Positions 1 to 4,463 of a DNA stretch of 5,373 nt are shown in pieces; the stretch's first letter is position 1; every line of letters begins with the position of its first letter. The stretch covers positions 1-5,373 of the forward strand of contig OMQS01000170.1 in assembly GCA_900313295.1 (NCBI GenBank), read 5' to 3'. The stretch is from an uncultured Eubacteriales bacterium. GTDB lineage: Bacteria; Bacillota; Clostridia; Oscillospirales; Oscillospiraceae. The notes below the pieces were generated by a model. It saw nothing but the letters and a program-made list of their open reading frames with translations, searched no databases and was not told the origin of the DNA. The position numbers were made by a program, and so were the translations under genes.

Positions 1-18
1 GAAGTGCTTGTACACTTC
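1..18. repeat. Short inverted repeat upstream of nucleotidase gene
   Basis: GAAGTG (1-6) and CACTTC (13-18) form a perfect 6-bp inverted repeat around a 6-base centre, with a TGTACA palindrome nested at 9-14. It ends 8 bases before the ribosome site of the following gene. It could be a 5'-leader hairpin or an operator. No T-tract follows, so it is not an intrinsic terminator. The sequence to the left is outside the window, so a larger structure cannot be judged and the gene's promoter is not visible. Confidence 0.35.
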
Positions 19-42
19 CAATTATAAAGGAGGAAAAGAACC

Positions 43-1782
43 ATGCGAAAAGCTTTAGCATTGCTCCTGTCCGTGGTCATGTCCCTGACACTGCTGGTGT
101 CCACGGCGTGGGCTGAGGAGAAGACCGGCTTTACTCTCCCCGAATCCCTGAACGGCAAGACTGTTGTCCTGCACACCAACGATGTCCATGGCGCCATCGA
201 CAAGTACGCCAAGGTGGCCGCTCTGAGAGATGAGTGCTACGCCAAGGGCGCTACCACGGTGGTCTTGGTGGACGCGGGCGACTTCAGCCAGGGCTCTCCC
301 TATGTGAGCCTGAGCAAGGGCGCTACCGCCGTTGAAATGATGAATGCGGTGGGCTACGACATTGTCACTTTGGGTAACCACGAGTTTGACTATGGTTTCC
401 CCCAGCTGAAGACGAACATGGCTCCCGGCAAGGCTCAATTCATGGTGAGCTGCATCAACTTGGTGGATGACAAGGGCGACCCCATCTACAATCCCGACGC
501 TACTGCTCCTATTACGGACAATAATGGCAACACCCTGTTCAATCTGACCATCTTTGGCGTGGCTACTCCCGAAACTATGACCAAAGCCAACCCCGCGCTG
601 ATGAAGGGCATTAACTTCCTGCAGGGCGAAAAGCTGTATGACGCAGCTAAGGCCGGCATCAAGATCGCCCGCGAAGAAGGCAAGAGCGACATCGTGATCG
701 CTCTGGGTCATCTGGGCGTGGACGATTCCTCCGCCCCCAATCGCTCCATTGATTTCATGCAGAATGTGCCCGGCGTGGACTTCTTCATTGATGGCCACTC
801 CCACACTGTGATGACCGCCAGCAAGGAAAACAAGATGATCCAGTCCACCGGTACGGGTCTGGCTTATGTGGGCGCTATCATCATTGACGACGCTTCCAAG
901 TCCATCGAGAGCAACGGCCTGCTCGACCTGTCCAACTATGAGAAGGAAGACGCTACCGTGAAGGCTCTGGCCGACAAGATCATCGCCGATGTGAAGGCGG
1001 AGTACGGCCAGGTATTTGCCAAGACCGAGGTGGATCTGAACGGCGAAAAGGCCGCCAACCGCACTGCGGAAACCAACATGGGCGACCTCATCACCGACGC
1101 CATGATGTGGGCGATCAGGACCAAGGCGCCCTCCGTGGATATGACCAACGCCGTGGCCATCACCAATGGCGGCGGCATCCGTGCTTCCATCAAGAAGGGC
1201 GACATCACCAAGCTGAATGTGAACACCGTCCTGCCTTTCGGCAACACTCTGGCTGTGGTGTATGTCAAGGGCAGCGAGCTGCTGGAGGCTCTGGAAGCTT
1301 CTACCTTCTGCACCCCCGAATCTCTGGGCGGTTTCCCCCAGTTTGCCGGTATGCAGGTGGAGTTGAACACCGCACCCAAGTATGATGCTAACGCCGACAC
1401 CTATCCCGGCTCCACGTACCATGGCCCCAAGTCCATCAACCGCATCACCATCAAGAGCATCAACGGCAAGGCCTTTGATCCCAATGCAACCTATGCCGTC
1501 ATCACCAATAACTTCATGGCCGCCGGCGGCGACACCTACTATGCCTTCGCCGCTGCCAAGGAGCAGTTCGACACCGGTCTGCCTCTGGACGAGATCCTCA
1601 TGGAGTACATCGCCACGGAGCTGAACGGCGTTGTGGGCGAGCAGTATGCCAAGCCCCAGGGCCGCCTGACCATCGTGAACAATCCCAAGACCGGCGACTC
1701 CGGTGTTGTGATCTACATGGGTCTGGCTGTCATGGCTCTGGCTGGCACCGCTGTGGTTGCCAAGAAAAAGGAGCTGTTCTGA
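43..1782 (+). CDS. Cell-wall-anchored 5'-nucleotidase / 2',3'-cyclic phosphodiesterase (UshA/CpdB family)
   Basis: This 579-residue protein is predicted to dephosphorylate extracellular nucleotides to nucleosides plus phosphate at the cell surface. Residues 1-24 are a signal peptide (RK n-region, Leu/Val-rich core, A-W-A cleavage site). The metallophosphatase domain spans about 40-290, with dimetal ligands in TNDVHG (D47, H49), AGD (D80), GNHE (N112, H113), LGHLG (H223) and GHSH (H252, H254). E. coli UshA has GHSQ at the last motif, so H254 is a common family variant. The 5'-nucleotidase C-terminal domain spans about 325-545, with NMGDLITDA (345-353), NGGGIR (375-380), PFGN (398-401) and GGDTYY (495-500). 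The C-terminus is a sortase signal (separate entry). The ATG is supported by AAAGGAGG at 26-33 with a 9-base gap. The gene stands alone before a terminator. Family assignment is firm; the preferred substrate (AMP, UDP-sugar or cyclic nucleotide) cannot be read from sequence. Confidence 0.95.
   Translation: MRKALALLLSVVMSLTLLVSTAWAEEKTGFTLPESLNGKTVVLHTNDVHGAIDKYAKVAALRDECYAKGATTVVLVDAGDFSQGSPYVSLSKGATAVEMMNAVGYDIVTLGNHEFDYGFPQLKTNMAPGKAQFMVSCINLVDDKGDPIYNPDATAPITDNNGNTLFNLTIFGVATPETMTKANPALMKGINFLQGEKLYDAAKAGIKIAREEGKSDIVIALGHLGVDDSSAPNRSIDFMQNVPGVDFFIDGHSHTVMTASKENKMIQSTGTGLAYVGAIIIDDASKSIESNGLLDLSNYEKEDATVKALADKIIADVKAEYGQVFAKTEVDLNGEKAANRTAETNMGDLITDAMMWAIRTKAPSVDMTNAVAITNGGGIRASIKKGDITKLNVNTVLPFGNTLAVVYVKGSELLEALEASTFCTPESLGGFPQFAGMQVELNTAPKYDANADTYPGSTYHGPKSINRITIKSINGKAFDPNATYAVITNNFMAAGGDTYYAFAAAKEQFDTGLPLDEILMEYIATELNGVVGEQYAKPQGRLTIVNNPKTGDSGVVIYMGLAVMALAGTAVVAKKKELF
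1681..1779 (+). other. C-terminal sortase sorting signal (NPKTGD type)
   Basis: Residues 547-552 of the nucleotidase read NPKTGD. A hydrophobic stretch follows at about 555-573 (VVIYMGLAVMALAGTAVVA), and the C-terminus is KKKELF. This is the tripartite layout of a Gram-positive cell-wall sorting signal. The pentapeptide NPKTG fits the (S/N)PxTG pattern known for Clostridioides difficile sortase B rather than canonical LPXTG. By analogy, cleavage between T550 and G551 would attach the enzyme covalently to peptidoglycan. The sortase itself is not in the window. Confidence 0.82.
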
Positions 1783-1817
1783 TCTCCTTTCCCGCAGTTT
1801 CCATAGCTGAATAACCC

Positions 1818-1853
1818 AAAAGGCCGGGGCTTTTGCCCCGGCCTTTTTCTTTT
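1818..1853 (+). terminator. Rho-independent terminator after the nucleotidase gene
   Basis: GGCCGGGGC (1822-1830) pairs perfectly with GCCCCGGCC (1835-1843) around a TTTT loop. AAAA at 1818-1821 extends the stem against the first four Ts after it, giving up to 13 bp. The T-rich tract TTTTTCTTTT (1844-1853) follows directly. It lies 35 bases after the stop codon and separates this gene from the phospholipid operon. Confidence 0.93.
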
Positions 1854-1906
1854 CGCAAATCTCAACGCATTCAATGAATACAGCACTATCATTTATGTTA
1901 AATCTA

Positions 1907-1915
1907 TGTTATAAT
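1907..1915 (+). promoter_or_regulatory. Extended -10 sigma-A promoter for pssA-psd
   Basis: TGTTATAAT contains a perfect TATAAT (1910-1915) with the TG of an extended -10 at 1907-1908. It sits in an AT-rich island (about 1860-1923) between GC-rich stretches. No good -35 hexamer is found at 16-18 bp spacing (TATCAT at 1887-1892 with 17 bp), which fits an extended -10 promoter. Transcription would start near 1922, giving a leader of about 95 bases before pssA. Confidence 0.75.
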
Positions 1916-1942
1916 AAAAAAGTTAATACGCTTGGAGCGCGC

Positions 1943-1984
1943 GGGTGGCCGCCGTGTCGGTTCGGATGCGGGCATGGCCAACCC
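1943..1984 (+). other. Imperfect hairpin in GC-rich leader of pssA
   Basis: GGGTGGCC (1943-1950) can pair with GGCC (1976-1979) plus ACCC (1981-1984), with A1980 bulged. GCC (1951-1953) can add three pairs with GGC (1971-1973) across an unpaired AT. The hairpin lies in the predicted untranslated leader, 14 bases before the ribosome site. It matches no riboswitch class I recognise. GC-rich sequence often forms such pairings by chance, so this is tentative. Confidence 0.3.
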
Positions 1985-2000
1985 AAGGGACGTATGGAAA

Positions 2001-2006
2001 AAGGAG
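2001..2006 (+). promoter_or_regulatory. Ribosome binding site fixing the pssA start
   Basis: AAGGAG lies in an A-rich run 10 bases before ATG 2017. The same frame is open upstream to GTG 1945 and ATG 1966, but neither has a ribosome site in front. Starting at either would add a polar, non-conserved extension before the first membrane segment. ATG 2017 is therefore chosen. Confidence 0.85.
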
Positions 2007-2016
2007 AAAGAATACA

Positions 2017-2640
2017 ATGTTGGGTGTTTATAATTACACGGTGATTTTGACCTATATCGGCATGCTCACAGGCCTTGCGGGCATCGGCCTGGCCTTGCGG
2101 GGCGGCCTGCCCTGGGCGCTGCTCTGCCTGCTTCTGGCGGGGCTGTTTGATATGTTCGACGGGACGATCGCTTCCACAAAAAAGGACAGAACGCCGCAGG
2201 AAAGGCGCTTCGGCGTGCAGATCGACTCCCTCAGCGACCTCGTTTGTTTCGGCGTGCTTCCCGCCGCCATCGTTTTTGCCGCTGCCCACGGCCGCGCTGT
2301 CGCCGCCGTCGTGTCCGGCCTATATGCTCTCTGCGCCCTCATTCGTCTGGCGTGGTTCAATGTGGACGAGGAGGAGCGGCAGGATACCGCCGCCGGCGGC
2401 CGCACTCAATATCTCGGCCTGCCCGTCACCACCGTGGCGCTGTTTCTGCCCACGCTGCTGGGGGTCGCCCGCCTTGCGAGCTGGCATTTGGGCGCTTTGG
2501 GCGCAGGGCTTCTGGCCGTCATGGCCGTGGCGTTTTTGCTTCCCTTCAAGCTGGCCAAGCCCGGCCTCGCCGGAAAGCTGGTCATGCTCCTCATCGGCTG
2601 CACCGAGCTTGTTGTCGTCCTGCTGGGGGTGAAGCTGTGA
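2017..2640 (+). CDS. pssA: CDP-diacylglycerol--serine O-phosphatidyltransferase (PssA)
   Basis: This 207-residue membrane enzyme transfers phosphatidate from CDP-diacylglycerol to L-serine, giving phosphatidylserine and CMP. It shows the CDP-alcohol phosphatidyltransferase signature: D45, D48, G49 and A52 in FDMFDGTIAS, then G66, D70 and D74 in GVQIDSLSD. These aspartates hold the metal ions and CDP. The following DLVCFGVLPA, RLAWFN (110-115) and GLPVTT (134-139) resemble Bacillus-type PssA and argue for serine as acceptor over glycerol-phosphate or inositol. Hydrophobic segments at about 7-26, 31-46, 76-112 and 136-205 fit the family's multi-helix fold. Two oddities: the usually conserved Arg of the AR pair is Ser53, and 12 residues rather than about 8 separate it from G66. 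The latter insert (around TKKDRTPQERR) is, as I recall, common in clostridial homologues. The adjacent psd gene strongly supports the assignment. Confidence 0.93.
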   Translation: MLGVYNYTVILTYIGMLTGLAGIGLALRGGLPWALLCLLLAGLFDMFDGTIASTKKDRTPQERRFGVQIDSLSDLVCFGVLPAAIVFAAAHGRAVAAVVSGLYALCALIRLAWFNVDEEERQDTAAGGRTQYLGLPVTTVALFLPTLLGVARLASWHLGALGAGLLAVMAVAFLLPFKLAKPGLAGKLVMLLIGCTELVVVLLGVKL

Positions 2641-3455
2641 GCGGCAATTCCGGTGCTGTCCGCTTCCTGTACGGCACCGTGTTCGGCCGCCTGCTGCTCA
2701 AGGCTGTCATGGTCACCCATGCCGATCGACTGGCGGTGGCTTTTCTCCACTCCCCGCTTTCCCGCTGCATCGTTGCGCCCTATGCCCGCCGCTGCGGCAT
2801 CGAGCTTACGCCGTCGCAGCTCCGGAGCTTCCGGACGTATCGTGATTTTTTCGTCCGCACCCGTGAACAGCTGCCCTTTGACGCCGAGCCGACACACCTC
2901 ATCAGCCCCTGTGACGGCTGGCTCAGCGCCTATCCCATCGGGGCGGACAGCAGCTTTTCCATCAAAAATTCCCACTATCGCCTCCACGATCTGCTGCAGG
3001 ATGACGCTTTGGCGGCGGGCTACACGGGCGGCGTTTGCCTTGTGCTGCGCCTGCGCCCCTCGGACTATCACCACTACTGCTATATTGACGACGGCTATCA
3101 GGGGGAGAACCATTTCATCTCCGGCGTGCTGCACAGTGTGCAGCCCATCGCCTGCGAAAAATACCCCGTGTTTGTTCTCAATCGCCGCAGCTGGACGCTG
3201 CTGACCACCGACCATTTCGGCCCCGTGGTGCAGACGGAGATCGGCGCCCTCATCGTGGGCGGCATCGTCAACCCGCGGGGAAACCGGCGGGTGCGTCGGG
3301 GCGAGGAAAAGGGCTATTTTGAATTGGCCGGCTCCACCATAACCTTGCTGTTTGAGAAAGGCCGCATCTGCCTGCGTCCGGAAATAGAGGCCGGCCTGCG
3401 CCGCGGAGAGGTGCAGGTGCGGCAGGGAGAGTGGATCGCCACACAGATGCAATAG
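2637..3455 (+). CDS. psd: Phosphatidylserine decarboxylase proenzyme
   Basis: This 272-residue enzyme decarboxylates phosphatidylserine to phosphatidylethanolamine at the membrane, using a pyruvoyl group made by self-cleavage. The cleavage motif is G232-S233-T234 within ELAGSTITLLF, so Ser233 should become the pyruvoyl end of a short alpha chain of about 40 residues. The other catalytic positions are visible: D93 in SPCDG and H145 in PSDYHHYCY. GVLHSVQPIA (163-172) and EIGALIVGGIVN (201-212) are further family blocks. The start is GTG 2637, overlapping the pssA stop in GTGA, with GGGGG at 2625-2629 as a moderate ribosome site. The frame is open upstream to 2244, but that part lies inside pssA and does not resemble Psd. 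The overlap implies translational coupling. AGST replaces the proteobacterial LGST; only the GST part is needed for cleavage. The size suits clostridial Psd proteins. Confidence 0.95.
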   Translation: MSGNSGAVRFLYGTVFGRLLLKAVMVTHADRLAVAFLHSPLSRCIVAPYARRCGIELTPSQLRSFRTYRDFFVRTREQLPFDAEPTHLISPCDGWLSAYPIGADSSFSIKNSHYRLHDLLQDDALAAGYTGGVCLVLRLRPSDYHHYCYIDDGYQGENHFISGVLHSVQPIACEKYPVFVLNRRSWTLLTTDHFGPVVQTEIGALIVGGIVNPRGNRRVRRGEEKGYFELAGSTITLLFEKGRICLRPEIEAGLRRGEVQVRQGEWIATQMQ

Positions 3456-3464
3456 ATTTCGTGT

Positions 3465-3497
3465 CCCGTCTGCCTTGCCGGCAGACGGGTGCTTTTT
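3465..3497 (+). terminator. Rho-independent terminator after psd
   Basis: CCCGTCTGCC (3465-3474) pairs perfectly with GGCAGACGGG (3480-3489) around a 5-base loop. TGC and then TTTTT (3493-3497) follow. The T-tract is short and set off from the stem by three bases, so some read-through toward the transporter genes is possible. It starts 10 bases after the psd stop codon. Confidence 0.8.
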
Positions 3498-3499
3498 GC

Positions 3500-3527
3500 T
3501 TGACAAAGCGGGCGGGCAGCCTATAAT
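3500..3527 (+). promoter_or_regulatory. Consensus sigma-A promoter after psd
   Basis: TTGACA (3500-3505) and TATAAT (3522-3527) are both perfect matches, separated by 16 bp, one less than optimal. The -35 begins three bases after the T-tract of the psd terminator, so one unit ends where the next begins. The start would be near 3534, giving a leader of about 165 bases before the ATPase start at 3699. A weaker overlapping pair, TTGTTG (3529-3534) and TATATA (3552-3557) with 17 bp, lies just downstream. Confidence 0.82.
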
Positions 3528-3575
3528 TTTGTTGGATATTATTGCGGAAATTATATAGGAAAAAGAGGGAAAATT

Positions 3576-3635
3576 ATGGACATTAAGACGGAAAAAGCCC
3601 CTTACAAATCTGTCACGACTCTGTCACCCCGATAG
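3576..3635 (+). CDS. Possible 19-residue leader peptide
   Basis: An ATG at 3576 opens a 19-codon frame ending at TAG 3635. GAGGG (3565-3569) lies 6 bases upstream, and the frame is downstream of the consensus promoter at 3500-3527. The peptide begins MDIKTEKAPYKSV and is polar, with no membrane segment, no run of a single amino acid typical of attenuation, and no family I recognise. Its second half overlaps the CTGTCAC direct repeat, which suggests this DNA is under regulatory rather than coding constraint. It may be a chance ORF; the ribosome site and position are the only support. Confidence 0.22.
   Translation: MDIKTEKAPYKSVTTLSPR
3602..3627 (+). promoter_or_regulatory. Probable OmpR/PhoB-family response-regulator box
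   Basis: TCTGTCAC occurs twice, at 3609-3616 and 3620-3627, an exact 8-base direct repeat with an 11-bp period, about one helical turn. TTACA at 3602-3606 lies on the same side and faces the first TGTCAC as TTACA-N4-TGTCA. The CTGTCA-N5-CTGTCA layout resembles the enterobacterial Pho box, and TTACA-N4-TGT resembles BceR-type boxes of Bacillus. Both belong to OmpR-family regulators. The box centre is about 54 bases before the predicted start from the -10 at 3660, a usual activator distance. Given the genes downstream, a BceR-type regulator is the more likely binder. Confidence 0.55.
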
Positions 3636-3659
3636 ATGGCGCGGGAGGCGGACGGAGCG

Positions 3660-3665
3660 TACAAT
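3660..3665 (+). promoter_or_regulatory. -10 element of a likely activator-dependent promoter
   Basis: TACAAT (3660-3665) is one mismatch from TATAAT and would start transcription near 3672, some 27 bases before the ATPase ATG, with the ribosome site inside that leader. At 17 bp spacing the -35 position reads TGGCGC, unlike TTGACA. A good -10 without a -35, with direct repeats upstream, is the usual layout of a promoter that needs an activator. Confidence 0.5.
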
Positions 3666-3686
3666 GAACCTGTAAAAACGAAATGC

Positions 3687-3691
3687 GGAGG
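3687..3691 (+). promoter_or_regulatory. Ribosome binding site fixing the ATPase start
   Basis: GGAGG lies 7 bases before ATG 3699. The frame is open upstream to ATG 3636, but that start abuts a TAG, lacks a well-placed ribosome site and would add 21 polar residues not typical of BceA proteins. Starting at 3699 gives the standard MEILQV beginning. Confidence 0.88.
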
Positions 3692-3698
3692 TTCAAAT

Positions 3699-4463
3699 AT
3701 GGAAATTTTACAGGTCAAGGAAATTAAAAAGACCTACACCATGCGCTTTGGCGGCAACCAGGTGCAGGCGCTGAAGGGCGTGTCCTTCTCCGTGCAGGAG
3801 GGGGAATATGTGGCCATCATGGGCGAGTCCGGCTCGGGCAAGACCACGCTGCTGAACATACTGGCGGCGCTGGATAAGCCCACGGGCGGGCAGGTCATGC
3901 TGGAGGGAAAGCGGCTGGACGCCATCGAAGAAAGGGATCTGGCGGCCTTCCGGCGGGACAATCTGGGCTTCGTGTTTCAGGAGTTCAACCTGCTGGATAC
4001 ATTTTCCGTTGAAGACAACATTCTGCTGCCGCTGGTGCTGGCGGGCAGGAGCGTGGCGGAGATGAAGAGCGCCATGGAGCCGCTGGTGCGCTCGTTGGGC
4101 ATTGACAACATACTGAAAAAATTTCCCTACGAGGTTTCCGGAGGGCAGAAGCAGCGGGCGGCGGTGGCACGCGCCATGATTACAAACCCCAAGCTGCTGC
4201 TGGCGGACGAACCCACCGGGGCGCTGGACTCGGCCTCCTCGGCAGACCTTTTGCAGATGTTTGAAAAGGTGAACCGGCAGGGACAGACCATTCTCATGGT
4301 GACCCATTCCGTGGACGCCGCCTCCCACGCAGGACGGGTGCTGTTCATTCGGGACGGGGTGGTGTTCCACCAGATCTATCGGGGGGAGAGCACCAACCAG
4401 CAGCTCTACAAGAAAATTTCCGACACCCTGACCATGCTCCGCACAGGGAGGGACGCTGAATGA
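3699..4463 (+). CDS. BceA-type ABC transporter ATP-binding protein
   Basis: This 254-residue cytoplasmic ATPase powers a membrane permease encoded directly after it. All nucleotide-binding motifs are present: Walker A GESGSGKTT (42-50), Q-loop Gln94 in FVFQEFNLLD, signature VSGGQKQR (146-153), Walker B LLLADE (166-171) with catalytic Glu171, D-loop ALD (175-177) and switch His203 in VTHS. The stretch FVFQEFNLLDTFSVEDNILLPL and the tail around GRVLFIRDG place it in the MacB/LolD/BceA branch, closest to Bacillus BceA and its relatives for peptide-antibiotic detoxification. Length is normal for BceA. It overlaps the permease gene by 4 bases. The promoter region shows a direct repeat that a two-component regulator could bind. 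The substrate is unknown: bacitracin, lantibiotics, cationic peptides or another envelope stress signal are all possible. Confidence 0.94.
   Translation: MEILQVKEIKKTYTMRFGGNQVQALKGVSFSVQEGEYVAIMGESGSGKTTLLNILAALDKPTGGQVMLEGKRLDAIEERDLAAFRRDNLGFVFQEFNLLDTFSVEDNILLPLVLAGRSVAEMKSAMEPLVRSLGIDNILKKFPYEVSGGQKQRAAVARAMITNPKLLLADEPTGALDSASSADLLQMFEKVNRQGQTILMVTHSVDAASHAGRVLFIRDGVVFHQIYRGESTNQQLYKKISDTLTMLRTGRDAE

Noticed and set aside
20..33. TATAAA near 23-28 as a -10 promoter element for the nucleotidase
   Set aside because: Transcription would begin inside or after the ribosome site at 26-33, and TTGTAC at 8-13 is too close to act as its -35. The A/T-rich stretch is better explained as the ribosome-site context.
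55..1422. Long open frame of 455 codons on the minus strand across the nucleotidase gene
   Set aside because: It is antisense to a clearly coding, motif-rich gene. Its translation is rich in His, Gly, Val and Gln with no recognisable domain, as expected for the reverse of G/C-ending codons. It has no promoter or ribosome site of note.
1945..2016. Alternative earlier starts for pssA (GTG 1945, ATG 1966)
   Set aside because: Neither has a ribosome site, whereas AAGGAG sits 10 bases before ATG 2017. The extra residues are polar and sit before the first membrane segment without similarity to PssA.
2244..2636. Upstream in-frame extension of psd inside pssA
   Set aside because: This part is Arg-rich out-of-frame translation of pssA and does not resemble Psd. 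GTG 2637 with the 4-base overlap gives the normal N-terminus.
2406..3506. Open frame of 366 codons on the minus strand across pssA and psd
   Set aside because: It is antisense to two well-supported enzymes, runs through the psd terminator, and gives a low-complexity Ala/His/Gly/Arg-rich translation without a family match.
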